The notes under the pieces: model-generated
Seen by the model: only the letters and a program-made list of their open reading frames with translations
Told to the model about the DNA's origin: nothing
Databases searched by the model: none
Program-made: the position numbers and the translations under genes
NCBI RefSeq assembly: GCF_037975245.1
Contig: NC_092563.1
Coordinates: 26,414,960 to 26,478,959, forward strand
Direction: 5' to 3'
Origin: Apostichopus japonicus
Taxonomy: Eukaryota > Echinodermata > Holothuroidea > Aspidochirotida > Stichopodidae
DNA length: 64,000 nucleotides
Shown: in pieces, positions 46,613-62,400 of the stretch
Layout: the number at the start of each line of letters is the position of its first letter
How positions within the stretch are numbered: the stretch's first letter is position 1

Positions 46613-47445
46613 AGCCTGTATTAATATACATGAATTTGAATGCTATCTGATGACTTGCTTTATAATGTATCTTAAACTATCAGTTCCTCAGATTGTCGTT
46701 TCAAATTCTCAGCTGATGATACCGGTACCACAAACCTCCACAATGTGAGCGGGATGCATGTAGCAACCTCGATCTAGTAAAAGGGGTCAACCACTCCTAC
46801 AGAAGCTGCAATATTTCTCATCATTAGCTGCTGTTTCATTGGTGCTACCAACGATCTGAAAAATCAGGTAATTCTCACTCGATAGCAAAGTCACTTAAAG
46901 TTACAACTTTCACCATTATGAATGATAATCTGTGGTAACTCCGTATCTTCTAGTTTATTTGTGATGATTCATTTATCATACTAAGCAGCCGTCATGCTAT
47001 AAATGGACTCTTCTACTTCATTTTGACTTATTTCATGTTTTTTACACTCCTTTTACCATCTGTTGAAAGATAGTTGACACGTTGACCGTTTTGAGGAAAT
47101 ACCCACCCTGATTGGTATAAGGATCATGTCAAAATTGTTTCTTCATTCAAGAGAGTAGTGCATTACCTTTAGTGCATATTGTACTTCTTCTGATTGCAAC
47201 AATTGTTTAACCTTCTGACAAAAAGCCTGATGATGATAGCATCAGAACCTGCTCTACACTGAGAAGCCAATAAGGTTTCACCATTTCCTATCCTGAAATT
47301 TAAATGTTTTGGCAGATTTGGCTGGAAACCAAACAACATTTGTGGATAACTACAAAACTTATATAGAAATATGGTGATATGCTTGTCTAGTTAAAACACA
47401 TTTGTTTTTTATTATTTCATTCATATTTTTACAGCAAATTTTAAG

Positions 47446-50400
47446 ATGGACAGTGACGGTGATGACATTCCTGTAAGGGATACAGGGTCACAGAGAGGAC
47501 GCACTAGCTCGGGTAGAAATAGAAATGAGATTCCTAATACTAAAGGTACAAATGTTACATATATGCTAATTTCAATGCTGGTGCTTTAGTGCTATCGATC
47601 CAGTCTGTTTCCCTACCACTTATATATAGTGAGCCTTGACCCTTTAAACATCTGAGGCACATCAGATAAATTGGCTGGACTACTTAATGTAGTACTTAGA
47701 CCATTATGTCAGTTCTGTAGGTGCAATGCCAAAACTCAGTAGGGAAACATCATAAGACTTTTGTGGCTATGGATAGCATGTTGGCAGTTTAGTACACATT
47801 GGAAAGAGGATATATTTTGATGAACGTCATCTGAGGATACTCTGCTATTTCATGAATTTAAAAGAGCATGTTTCGGTTGAGTTATTACTAGCAACGGATC
47901 AGCATAAACAGTTAGGCCTGAACTGAGGGAGCAGGCGTCATCATCAATTTTGGCTTAAAGGAGCATTCTACATATTTTATCGTATTTTAATGAGCTAAAT
48001 ATCTTGAAAACTGGAATACTGTAACTTTAGCATTTGAACATTACCGAATGTTTGTTGTTGTTGTTGTTGAAGCAGTATGATGTATCGAGACTAAAACTAT
48101 GCCTCAGGTCACCCTTTGAAGTATAATATGATAATATCTGAGATATGCCTCTGATTTCCTTTGTGTTTAAATCCACCAGTGCTATGTCTTCAAGAACCAT
48201 GTCACACTCGTTGTAACTATCTCATCTCTCTCAGATATATCTTGTTCATCCTAGAGGGCGTCCAGATCTATTTGGATGATGCATAATTTGCATAATGGCA
48301 CCTAAGCCATTTACAAAAGCGTAGACGCCAAGTGCATTTATGATAGTAGCTCTTCTTTACTTTCCATCCTTTTAGTCGAAACCAGTCACTTACGGTCAAA
48401 CTTGACACCAAACTATATTTTTTGGGGCATTAAATTTTGTTTAATAGCAGAATTACGAAATATTTGCTTTTGCATGCCCAATTTTAACGTGAACTGCATT
48501 TGTCTTATTCTCTAGAGAATGAATTAAAGCGTGCGCAAGAGAGAAGAGCCGTCTCAAACCTTAGCAGAGAAGAGCTGGAAGATAGGTATCTACGGCAACA
48601 AGAAGAGAATCTGATACTGAAGAAGCATGCCAGGAAGCAGGAGGAAAAGATTAAAAAGTAGGAGAGAAAAAACTAGAGAAATGATGTGAAATGACTTCAG
48701 TATTAAATTGAAGGAAACTATGCAAACAATATATAAGGATATTGTTTAAGCCTATCAGCTAGATCAATTTAAAATGGTAGTTTTGTAATTAAGTGATACT
48801 CTTTTTGGTTAAATGCTCTTATGTACACATTTTCAATGAGAATTACATTGTAGTGTTGTGGTGTACAGTATGTTAATCTCCATTTGTTTGAAATGATGAA
48901 TTATATAATTGAGAAGACAACAGGGAATTAATCGGATCTTGACGTTGGTAAAGTAAGATATTAGAATCGAGCAGAGATTTAAAATATTTTACATTTTATT
49001 GGCTTACTCAAGGAAGGTAGGTGCTTCAAGTATTGGTAACATCAGTCAATCTCAGTTCAAACCAGTGTCTAAACTAGAGGTTAACTTAAATGTGTACTTT
49101 TATCCTAGATTGAGTCAATTGAAACAAATCGTCTTTGGCGATAGTCTATGAAAACCTGGAAGTGATTGAAAAACTTACACCAGTTATGTCTACACTAAAA
49201 GATGACATGATATGATACAGCTGGGTAATTTAATCATATCTGGCCCATCTATGAATATCTGTAGACATTAATACTATGTTTCTCTCTTTACATGTTTATA
49301 ATATCTCAATTAGCATGTTTCACTCTCTTACAACAAATGATGTGAGTAGTTTTGTTTTTAAATGTCAGCAAATCTACAGTCGACCAGACTCAGAAGGGGA
49401 CCAAATTTTTTAAATTTAGTTTGCTTTTGCCAGGCACAATCAAGATATATTTACAGACCGAATATAAAAATAAACAGTTATTAGTTTAGCAGCATTTTGA
49501 TGCCCTTGTATCGCATATCAGAAAGTAGTTATAATGGAAGGTGATATCAGCGTTTGGATAACTGAATATTGCTTTTTGCTTACAGGATGGCCACTAAGTT
49601 GCTCCGCTTGGTCAGTGATCGGAAGAAACAAGTCAAAGAGGAAAATTCAAGTCCTGGAAAGGGAAGAGGCAGGGACCTTGAGATGGAAGAAACATTAGAG
49701 GAACTTCAGGATAAAGTCAGGGAATTGGAAAGACACAATGACATGTTAAAAAATAAGGTAAGATGTGTCCAAGGCAGTACCAGAGATACAGAGTGAGAGA
49801 GAAGTATAAGGTGTGGAGGGGGTTGGGGGGGACTGGGGTGGGGAGCACTTGGCTTGGAATGTAATCTACTGTTTGGTTGTCTTGGGTCCTTTCGAAATGA
49901 AATTCTATACTCTAAGTTTGAGGAAATCTATTTTCAAAGGGACTGCAAGGTAAGAAGGGAAAGTTTGCCATCAAGATTTCATTAGTAAAGGTCTGCTTCA
50001 TTTCATATTTGATTCGAGATACAAGGGATATAGCTAAGCTTGGAATATTAATGGGTTTTTCAAATACTAGACTGTGTAGAAATTGTGTGATTTTTTAAGT
50101 AAATCTTTTTAGACTTTAAGGTTAAGAAATTAAGAAGGAGGATTGTTGAGAGTGACTTGATTCCTGATTTATATTATAATGGAAATGAAAATGAATACAT
50201 CTGTCTTACCCGGTGAAGTGTTTGATCTTAAATTCTGCCAAAAGATAGACCAGGGCCTACTGTATTGTGTCAAGCAACTTCTTTACCACCAGAACTGTTT
50301 TTGCTATGCTACCATCTTCAAGTAGTTTGGTTGGGAATTATGCATAGCTTAAGAACCTATATTTTAGATGCACTGTGCCAATTTTTTTGTTTTTTTTTGC

Positions 50401-53400
50401 ACAATGTTTTAGAGGCAATCAGTTTGCCAGAGGTTAAATTTCATAGCATTTGTTCACCCTGATACCATCTCAGCATTGGTTAATAGCCCCCTCTATACTA
50501 TACACTTATCTCTTGGTACAATGTCTGGTTTCTGGTTACTACATTGTAGCATCGCTAACAGAGTTTGGCGGTTTACCCAGAACCATATTAGCATTTCATG
50601 GGCCTTCTGATTTATGCCCACACCTTACTGACATTGTTTCATAATCTATTGGTTTATATACTTACACCAATAAGTTTGGTATCAGAGTCGTTTGGTTCAT
50701 GGTGACACCAGGGTAGCATTTTTTATAGATTCATTCGGTGTATGTGGACACTATGGTTACATTGTTTATAGATTCATTCGGTGTATGTGGACACTATGGT
50801 TACATTGTTTATAGATTCATTCGGTGTATGTGGACACTATGGTTACATTGTTTATAGATGCATTCGGTGTATGTGGACACTATGGTTACATTGTTTATAG
50901 ATGCATTCGGTGTATGTGGACACTATGGCTACATTGTTCATAGATTTTATTAGTGTATAACAATATCCTGACATTGTCTGATGGCTTGTATTTTTTTCAG
51001 TTAAGTGTTGCTAAGCAGCAACTGAGTATGTCAGGTAAGAGGACTACACCTTACAACCATGTGCCGTCCAGAGTCGATACGGTGAGAAATACTTTGCGAG
51101 AAGAAAGGGGAAGTATTGATTAATTCGATGATGGAACCTTGTTGAAACTGTACCTCCTTTCTTTACCTAAATGATAAATTATTTCTAATTCTTGAAGTTA
51201 AGAGTGAACAATTAGAAAATGCCTGATATCCTCGGGCAGTATGAAGTTAAGATAATGGTCAAGCAATCTCTCATCAAAGGTTATGACCTTGAACAGATAT
51301 TTGTGGTTTTCTCTTCTGTCTCTATCCCACAGTATGTAAGTTGGGAAACGTACTTACGTATTTGCTCCTATTTAGCTCGACCCCAAGCTACAACACCCAA
51401 AAGTGTAGTTAGAAATGTGGACCACTTATTGCTATGAAATTATTATTGCCATGAATTGTAAAGATGTGACATGCATTTTTGATAGCTGTTATAGTATCCT
51501 GGAATTTGTAGGTAGAATATTCCAAATCTACAAAGGGATGTTTTGTCTGCTTTTTTTTTACAGTGTATCTCTAGATTAATGTTCTTGTCAATTGAAGTTG
51601 GATGTTATAGTTTTCTTCCTTTTTTTCTCTTTTTTAGTTCAAATTTGTTGTAAAGAGTAGGCTTTCAAATCCAAAAACTTTTTCTAATTATAATCCTTTC
51701 AGGGCATCATGAAACCAGCTCCACCAGAAAACTTCAAGAAAGGTCTTCGAGTTCAGGGAGAAAGATCCAGGTTTGTGGCATGTTCAAAGTTTATTTTCGT
51801 TAGCTTCATCTCTTGCATATGTACACCCGCACCAAACTATTACAGAATAGTTAACGATCATTTGTGTCTCTGTAACAAGATGCGATACAATTACACAGGT
51901 AACCAGCTTCAGTACAGCTAAGTAGAATGAAAGAGATTAGACTGAGGAGAATGGAGTAATTGTTATTAGCATTTCCTTAAAAACTGTTGAGTGTTAGTTT
52001 TCTTTGTCTAAACATGTCACTTGTAGGTCATCCACTCCGAGAGTCTTTCGTAACGATGTCTTGCCGAGGTACGGTCATAGCTTGTTGGAGGAAGCCAGAG
52101 CAGAAAACCAAAGATTGTGAGTACCAATCAGTGAGCGCGTAGCGAGGGATTTGCCAAGGGAGGGGCGAACCTGTAGGCAAATTATCAGAGCCGTAGATTC
52201 GGCATTGGAAACTATCTAAGCGTAGCACATGAAAATTTTGGCTGAAAATATCTCCCAGATAGCTGGAAATGGCACTTCCCAGGCCTTGCAAGTTGCATCT
52301 AAGCATTTCTATTTGAAATTACTAGGGATATCATAAAAACGTACAAAAAAAAATATGCTCAAGGGGGGGTGGGCGGTCGCCCCTTTCGCCCCCTTCCTCT
52401 CCCCACCTTGGCTACGCGCCTGCCAATCAGTGAGAAGAAGTCATTCTTCTACCAGAATAACATTTCTGGCTTTATATTGATGCGATGGAAGTTCACATCA
52501 TTGAACAGTTTTACATGATGATTTATGTGTTCTTTGTTGGTGCCAGAGTAACTGGCTAATATGAAATTATGAAACTGGCTAATTAAACTAAACTGACAAA
52601 TTAACTGACAAATTAAACTGGCTAATATGATATTGACATAGGGTCTTATGGCAGACATATTGTGTGCCTTACATGAGGGCCTGTCATATTTAGTTTCTTA
52701 AATTGATTAATTTACAGTTTACATTTGTTCATAACTGAGCTTGTTTTGGGATGAGGGAGAGAGAAGGATTGGGTTTTTATTCTTAAGGAACGTAGGACCA
52801 CAGGATTCACTTAAAAATTAATTTCAGTAAAGGAGGACATTGTAGAAAATTAAGAAGGACATTCTTTGTTTTTCTATATTTCATTTTGCATTATCACATT
52901 CCCCCTCCAACCACCTTTTATGTTGTAATAAAAAATAAAAAAAATAAACAATGAACATAACAGGAAGCCATAAGAATCATTCCATTTTCAGAGCTGATTA
53001 ATGGAAACACTAAGCTATCAATGATGTGACCATTTTACCCATTTCTTTGGAAATTTTGAGAAAGGTTTTACTCTCCGTTTCCACAGGGAGGATGATATTG
53101 TTGATCTGCAGGATCAGATCATGAATCTAGAACAAGACAAAGAACATTTGCAAGGAGAGGTAAGTATTAACCATCGTCAAGGATCTAATTAATTGTACTG
53201 TTAATATCTATCTGATCTTGGTTTGTGTGTATGTTCTGGGATGCTCACAAGCATGATTAATTATTTTGAAACTGGATGAACCAATCTTTCTCATATTCAT
53301 GAAACTCATAGTGTGTAGATTGGCATGTGCGTTTTCTCTTCCCCCCCCCCCCCCCCGGTGGGTACTACTATGGGACAAATGTGCGCTGGTAGCTTGCTAT

Positions 53401-56400
53401 GTTCAAGTGAGTTTATTCTGTTAAAAGCATTCAAGTGTTGTATGTTACATATGTAAGGATTGGCATCTGTCGATGAACAGGCAAGCACTCTCTCTACATT
53501 AGGCCTAGCTATGTCTTTGTTCTACTTTTTGGTTTATTTCTAGCTCAATCTGTTGTTAATGCAGGAGGGCCTTGTCCTCCTCTGACTTTACTTTATAAGA
53601 ATTTCAGGAATTCACTGATCAGTCATTCAAATGTGAACTTTTGTAGGATGTCAAATGTGAACTTTTTGTAGGATGTGAACAGTAGTCTGGGCTAGCAAAC
53701 TTGCCATGTTAAAAGCATGTTCAGGATTTGCAATGGTCTATTGGTGACATAACCATAGACTGGTGTTATATAAAGGCCTACTGTACATTTACTATTCATA
53801 GACTCCAATGTTTTTACTGACCACTATTGGCATCTATTACAGGTCTTCTAAGGAACATTGGTGTGTGTAGTAGGCATCAAGTACAGTAGATGTTATCATT
53901 GTAACCATTAAAATACTCGTAGGTACATAGTATTCTTTGTGTTTAGTGTAAGTAATTGCCAGGTGGAATATTTGAGAGTACAGAATGCGTAAGAAAGGAC
54001 ACAGTTGCTGGTTGCGGCTACCATCTTTTTGGCTTAAATTCAAGAGATTACAGGAATATGAAAGAATTTAAAACCTCTCATGTAGCAACATTTTGTATCG
54101 TTATTTCTGACTTTTAAATTTATCTTTCATCGGTAGATTCATGTCAAACAATTAGAACATGAGGAGACTTTGATTAAGTTGAAGGAGCAAATGACAGCAG
54201 GTCAAAGGTCAGTGGCATAGATGCATCCTAAGTGCTGTATGTTAGATTCATCTTGCATTAGTATCATTTGCTCAGTGCTGTTATTAGCTGGCATTGCTTC
54301 TCTTATCTTGCCAATTCCTGGCATCTTAAAGTTATTTTATTCATCTATATGTTTCTTTTGAAGGAATTCAGAGGTTCCATGGGTAAATTAGTTTTTTTTT
54401 TTTTTTTTAAGACTCTGTGATACAAGCAGGGATGGAATCGTAAGAGGGACTAGTCCCTTTGCCTTTGTTCTAATGATTACATATATGACATAATGTCAAT
54501 ACCACATGCAGATCACTTAGGTTTGGAGGGGGGAGGGGGGAGGGGGGAGGAGTGGATAGCAATGGGTGTGTGGCTCTCCCTACCCATTATTATCAACCTT
54601 AAGCAACTTGCATTTTAGCCCATCCATCCATTTGTCCAAACCAACTTTTTTGTTAGTATTGCTAACGATGGCTTTGTACTTGCGTAGCTTTTTGTATTTC
54701 TAGGTAGTGTTAGTCAAGTACATTGTAACTTGATTCATGTACTGTACTTGAGGTATCATTCCCTATCTCTTGTTAGTCTCATCAACATCTACATAGTTTT
54801 AAATTAACTTCATGACTCTGCTTTTGAAGGCAATGCTGATTATATCAAATCACCATGCCTTATAAATTTATAAGTTATATTTTGAATTGTTAGCATCGTT
54901 TCTTTCATCGTTACTATTGTGACTAAGGCATGTTTCAGGACTCTGCTAAATCTCTGCTAAATGTTTCTGCTGAATTTCACATTCTATGATACAAAGCAAA
55001 GGCTGTTTCTCCCCTTTGATCACGTTTCAACTTTTCCTTATCACTCGATGAAATATAAACTGCCATTGTTCAATGTTTATTTGCAAGATGGTTTGTTCAA
55101 CAGGCGCACGAAATTCCCGAACACAAAACAAATATCTTCATCGTCGTACAGACTGAAATTGCAATTAGTGAAGAATGGCTCAGAAGGAATTATCCCAAAA
55201 TGATAGTAGAATAGTGTACTAGAGCTTCCTGTGATAATTAAAATATTTTAACCATTCGTTACCAAAGCTCTCTAAAATACTGTACTCATATAGGTCTTCC
55301 ATATATATAATAATCTGAGGCTTCTTTCTTTCATACCTACATTTCTCTCCAAAATTCAAAAGTTGAAAACAAAAAGGAATGAATTGACATTAATGAAAAA
55401 TCAAGTGGGTTGTGGGGGAGGGGGGGGGGGTGTTATGCATGTATCATGACATAGTGTAGTTTATAGATTCTCCTAATAATCTAGTGCATAGTATTATACT
55501 ATTATAGTATCTTATACATTTTTCTGTCCATCATTGCTAATGCTCTGTTTATGTGTTGGAGCCTATCCATGCAGCCTATCATGCAATCGCATAGTCAAAT
55601 GATTCTTTATGTATATGCATACACAAAGTCTCTCATTCTATGGCTGTTCATGTTTTCATTTATATTTCTCTACTTTTCACCTTCTTGTACTTCTCTTCTT
55701 TCTGATGGATGTTGTTGCAGGTATAGTGCAAAGTAAGTAAACTGCTTCTTATTTCTGCACCTCTCCTATCCTCTCTGCTTGCACATATTTAAAAAGGCAG
55801 TGGATATATAGCCGTCAGACGGTTCCCGATTCCAGTTTACTATTTAGCCGTCACTTTAAAACATACCAAAAAAAAAAATAAAAAAATAATGCAAAAAAAA
55901 TTAAAAAGAAAAAAAAAATGAAAAAAATATGAAAAAAAATCAAATAAAATAAATAAAAAAATTCGGAAAATTGATAACTGCACATGTCAGACGGAAGTGG
56001 CGGCTAAATAGTAAACTGGAATTGGGAACCGTCTGACGGCTATATATCCACTTCGATATAAAAATGTTTACTTTTGTTCTACCTGCTGTTCTTCCAGATA
56101 CACTCTAGATCTGGGTACTAACATCTTTACAGCAAAAATTAATCTGTTTCCTACTGAGAAAACAGAAAGTCCAAAGCTGTCATATAACAATATTCTTTTT
56201 ATTTTTAATCCCGTTGAAAATTCACCATAAGTAAAAAGATTCCATATATCACTGGGGGAAAAAAACACATTTCCAATGGAGCAAAATACAATTCGCTCAA
56301 AATTAGATGGAGCACATACTTTACCAATGCAAAGTTTATGGATATAATGTGGGCTAATAGTTGCTAGCTCAAAGTATTCAACTTCTCGTCCTGGTCAGGG

Positions 56401-59400
56401 AGAAGAATCTGTATTTGTGTTTTGGTATTTGTCATAAATTGTATTTTAATCATCAACGATTTTGAATTTCTCCAATTTCATTTCATTGAACTGGAATCTA
56501 AGACAAATCTTGCTTTATGAAATTTATTTTACTGGATTTCCTAGTTGACTGATTGCATTTGAAACAGAAACCTCCTCCTTTCTTTGTTTTGTTGTTTGAT
56601 TATTGATGAAGTGATGTACTGTATGCTGCTTTTACATTCTTACATTTTAATCCTCTGTGATTAATTTGATTAATTCGAATTCAAGTATCAATATAAAGTT
56701 TAGAACTAGTTTGGCCTCTACTAATGGTTTGCATTGTTTTCCAAGCATGTTTTGAAATTGTTTCTGTTCTGATTATTTGCCCTTTGAGTGTTTCATTACC
56801 TCTCATTTTTTGAAGAAGTTTTGAAATTAACTTATTCATAAAATACAGTATGTACATGGAGTACTAAGATATACATTTCTGATATGAGAAACTTGTCATA
56901 CAACACACATCCCTTGTAATGATCTTTGAACTCCTTAAAATAATTATTTCCCAGTAGTAGTGACAAACCATATCACTTGATATTTATTTGAAATAATCCA
57001 TGTGACCATAAAACAGTACCGAAAAAGATGTGGTTGTCTGTGGCTAATTTTGTTCGTTCGCATGAATTATCACAGTCAAGAAAAATACATGTCTAATGGG
57101 TGGGTCTGTAGGTGTTTTAAGGACAAGCAACCTTGTTCATGATCGCTAACCTGATATTTTTAAGTGATAACAAATTTGGAAATGTTCGTTTTCTCGGTCG
57201 GTGTCTCTTAAATCTCAGTGCCAAAGAAAGACTTTATCCGAGTTGCGTCCATTTTATTGATTTATCTTTGTAATTGGAATGTATCATAACTTTTCAGGAG
57301 CAACATACAAGAAAATGTAGACATGATTCGGTTACAGAGAGAGTTGCAGGAGAAGACCTCAAAGATGACCGCACTCGAGGCTCAGTGCGCAGCGTTAGAA
57401 GAGGTTAGTTAATATATCAGTCAAGATTTATCTCTGCGGTGTGTCACTACGGCAGGGATTTCTACCAACGAGTAACCCACAGGGAAAGCACATCCAGCTA
57501 GCTCATAATGTAGGGCTTAAACAAAATGAATAAATTGCTTGTAGTGGACAAGCACACTTGAGAACAAGCTGAAGGTTTTCATTCTGAGTTTTGCAACATC
57601 CATTAGGTTAGCTTGTTTGTATCAGCAGTGAATGATGATAATTGTTTTTGAGTACTTATACCACTTTAACACATGACTAGAGCACTTGCGTTAGAGTAAT
57701 TGAGTACTATGCGAGTGCAGAATTGATCGCAAACTTGACACTTTTCAAAGGAGACTACTTCGTAATATTTTCAATATTAGATGGACCAATAACAATTGGT
57801 TATCAAACGATGAGCTCTTCAATGAAACCAACCAAATACCTTGGTCATCCATAGTCGCACATAGAAGATTGAGATTTTTCGTTCATGTAGCAAGACTCCA
57901 GGAGGACGCTCCAGCAAAGGTTGCTTTAAGAGAAGCATTGAGACATACTGCTAAACCAGTAGGAGGGCCCGTGACTACCTTGCTTGGAAATATAAAGTCG
58001 CAATTAAAGGACGTTAACATTAACAGTTTCGAGGAAGCAATAAACCTTGCGCAAGATGGTGATACGTGGTGGAGGTTAATCACTGAGCATGTCGGATAGA
58101 CGAGACTCAACTTACTACTACTGCTATGCGACTTTTTGGAGTACTGCACCATGTATTAACTTACATATTATTATTTTGAGCAGATCCTTGAAGAGAAATT
58201 CTGTCCATGATTTTGTCATTTACCTCATGCTACATCTTTGTGGTGACCTAATTTTCAAAGTTTAATTAATACTTTCATCAGAATCTGAATACGGTGAAAA
58301 CAAGCCATGATGCAGTTTTAGCTGAAATGGAAGAGTTGAACAAACAGCTTCACGAGGAACAGGGTAAGGTGTTCTCTCTGACCGGTGAGCTGAAGCAATC
58401 AACCACCCTACATAGAACCGTCCAAGAGGTATGTGTATTCGGCAGAGCTTTGTTAATTCCAAATTCATTCAGCTGTTTGAAATTAAAGCTGACCTTGCCG
58501 AAAGTGAAGTTGTGTTCATTCAGTCGATTCACAGATTTATCAAGTTTTCTAATATTCAGGACTTCAAATCTGGTTTGGTTGTGAGTGTGATACCCAGAGA
58601 GAAATAAAGTTGCCATATTGGCCATTAATTTTAGCTGGGGCCCTTGATTTGCTTTTTTGTTGCTTCAAGTTATCCTAGTGTCCTTCAAGCAGGGTGTAGT
58701 TGTAGTGTATTTGTATTTGATTTTGCCATTATTTTCCAACTTCAACCAGTCAGACTAGAGAGACTCCATTGAATATTTTACTGCTAGATGCAAATGCCAT
58801 GATCGCAAATGTCTTACTGCCATGGGATCCATCAGTCTCCTGTAGTGGAAGGGGAGGAGGGTGGGGAAAGAAGATGAGGGGCATCTAGAAAATTCATCAA
58901 GTATAGCCTTTCTATTGTTTCAGCTTAATGACAGGATACACGATTTGGAAAAGGAGAAAGAAATACTTCGAGAGGCAAATGAAAAACTTCTTAATAGGTA
59001 AGACTAAGAGTACCTAAAGGAAACTTTGTTGAATGTTGTTGAAATTCATCAATGCTATATTGTATTTGGAGAATTAGTCAGTTTATTCTTTTGTAGATCG
59101 ATTTGCGTGTTTAGGTTTGCCAATGACATGAGATTGGTGAGTTAGGCCATAGGTTCAAAATTGGTCAGAATCAGTAAGGTCCATGCAGGCTTGTAAAGTT
59201 CTACCTCTATCATCGCAAAATGTAATAGCTTAGTATCAAATTTGTGAGTGTAAAAAAAGTGTAAAATACAGCATGTTTTGTGTCTTGAAAGGTTTGCAAC
59301 CTTGTCCTTTTTTTTGGGGGGGGTGGGGTGGGGGTGGGGGGAAGATACTAATCTGTTTAGTTGCTATCAACATGCTAGTTGCCATTACCTCAATAGGTGA

Positions 59401-62400
59401 TGAAAGAATAAATCCTAGAAGCACAGCCTTGCTAGTGGGATGAGAACTTAATTGATATGCTGCAGTTAGTCAAAGGGATATGAAAGTTACAACCTGAGAA
59501 ACGGGATGGGGAACCACCGTTAGGTGTCTGCAATAATCCAACTTTATACACATTACTGCTAAAGCCTCAATAATGGGATGGGGACAGTAATTGGTAGGCT
59601 GCAGTTATTCAAATACACTTAAGGAGTATCATCAGACTATTTAAACAGGTTGGAATACATTGTCTATTACTAGTCAGTAATTAGCCAGATATATACATCT
59701 TGTAAATGCTCTGAGCACATTGTGGGAAAAGAAATGTTGTACCTTTAAATGTCGATATGGACAGCTCTTAAGCCATGTGAAATGCTAAACCTTTATAAAT
59801 TAAGTCGAACTGAAGAAAAAGTTGGTTATGCATCAACAAGCATACAGATTTCTTGAATATCCATTACTGACAACAGGTCACACCACTTTATCTTGTGACA
59901 ACCTTGTGAAATGTTTCGAGAGATGTTTTTATCTTTTTTGTTGTCTTTTTTTTTCTCAGTGCATTTGATGCTGAGAGGGAGCGACAGTACAGAGCCAATG
60001 AGAAGCAGCTCAAATTACAGATAGCTCAACTAGAAGCGACTCTGAAGGGAGATCTTAACGATAAAAATTCACTTCTTGATAAACTGAATGAAGAACGAGG
60101 TAATATTGGCTCCCATGGTGATAATAAGCTAGGCTGTGCTTTTCCTGTCAAGACTACTATTGTTCTCCATTTGTAAAGCCAAACTAAACCTTTTTTTGGG
60201 GTATCCATCTTATCAAACATGTTTAATATCTTACCCCATAGTCATAGATTCCTACCAAAAAGGAGGATTCATAGGAAGGAATTTTTGTCTGAGCAAAGGA
60301 ACAGAGCATAAACCTGTCCATGCTAAAATTATGATTGAGAAAGCTAAGAAGTGGTTAAGACCTCCCATATGGATAAACAAGTCAGCTGTTATAGGACTGG
60401 ACATGTGATTGTGCTAGTGTGTGGTCAATTGTGTATGAAAAGAATTCTCCAAAAAGTTTGGTATTTTTCAGTTCAGTTTTTGAGCTCCTTATTTTTGCTT
60501 TGTTTACAGCAGGTTGCATCTCCTGTCTTGCCACAACATGTTGAGAGAACCTGTTTAGGTAGTGTGCTGCATTAATGTCACAATATGTGCATAAAACCTT
60601 GTGAAAGTCTGTTAGGCCATGATAAAAATGGAGGCTTACAACACTTTCATAGCAGACATACCTGGACCTATTTTACTTTGCAATTTAAGAATCAACTAAG
60701 ATGAGTTAACTGTGAAGGGTAATTACTTGCTTACGGCAGCCTTTGGAGCCGAAAGAAACGGTTTGTAGCATTAACACCCATTGCTGCATTTGCTACTAGA
60801 CTATCTCTAGAGAGAAGTAAAATGTAATTACATCATTTTTTGAAATCAGGGAAAGTTAGAAGGCCTGACATCCTAATTGGATCTTCTTCAGAGGCTAATT
60901 GAGATGGAAACAGACTACGGACACAGTAGATAAGCTGTGTGATAAACAGTTCTTCTCTCTCTTAGCTTTAGAAAATGATATTTATCCAACTGGTTTCATC
61001 ATGTTAGTACTTTTCTCTCTCCACCCACCTCTCTCTCTCTCCCTCTAATCAGATGAATATGAGAAGATGCAGAAAGAGAATCGAGAACTTCAGGTCAAAT
61101 ATTATCAGGTCCGCCAACAGTTAGAGGAACTCCAGGAAAAGATGAAATTCTTCACGAAGGAATCAGCTCTAGACTGGCAAGAATTAGAGGAGGCACTCAT
61201 ACTTGTAAAGGTAAGCAAACAGTCACCTAGTTTATAAATAAACTGTAGAGGAGGCACTTAACTTGTAAAGGAGTGCTTAGGTAACAGATCCTTCAAAATC
61301 AGTCATTATTACAAAAAATAATTACAATATATTTGTTACTATGCTAGCGATGAGCTTATTAAATATGCAATGTCTATTCTAATTTATAGAGGTGAAGAGA
61401 AAGTGATATACTAAATACCAATACCCAATACCTAATACCAATACTTTACTAAAATGTTTAAAAGGATTAATGACAGATGTGGATTTGTGAGATATGTAGA
61501 AGAATCAGGATTCATTGTGGATAGTTACATCTTTATACTTTCCTTGACTTTTACTAATCAAAGAGAGCTGCTTGCTTCTTCCATCAGGACCCCACCCCTT
61601 CCCCACCCCCCCAAATAACAACAAATTATTTTAAGTTTCATTGTTTGTTGTTTGCTGTTCTCTTTATAGAAAAGAAGAGATAAAGGAGTTGAAAATTTGG
61701 ACTTTCTGGAGCGAGTGGAGGAGGAGGTCAATAAAGGTAATAAATTAATAAAGTTTAAAGCCTTATTTATGAATTCAAGCTTGTACAGAGAGTCTTACTG
61801 TATTGTGAAACTGTAGCAGTGGACTTTACATGGTATTTTCACTTACATATTATCAATGTAGTTGATTAAGTTTACAGAATGGTACTCTCATTGTTACCTA
61901 ATCACTAAGATATGTTGTGAAAGTATTTTTTTAAATTTATTCTTTGAAATTATTATTACTCTTTTGTATAAATATGACGTGAATTTCTTCAGGTTTGGTT
62001 CTATATTTCATGCACAGAATGTCCGCTTTATTCTTCTTATTTTCTGCTCATTCACAAAATTTCAATAGTTGTGGAAAGGTGGATTAAATATTTGGCTATC
62101 CAGTTCATTTATTAAATATTATAAAATATCTGTACATTTGTTTAAATTCAAAAGTTTGCAATATTTGGCCAGAGATGAAGTGATGTGATGTGAAGTCATT
62201 GTTAATATGTGCATATGTTATATTTACAATGATTAATCATAATAATGGTGATTTACGATTATATAGTAAAGAGAGAATGTTTTAGACATGCGAGAGAATT
62301 GACATGTCTGTAAGTGACTGAAGGCTGTTGCACATGTTATGATGAAAGTTAGTGAAGGTATTTTTTGCAAAATTGCCCATTCTGTTTTTTTATAATTTTT

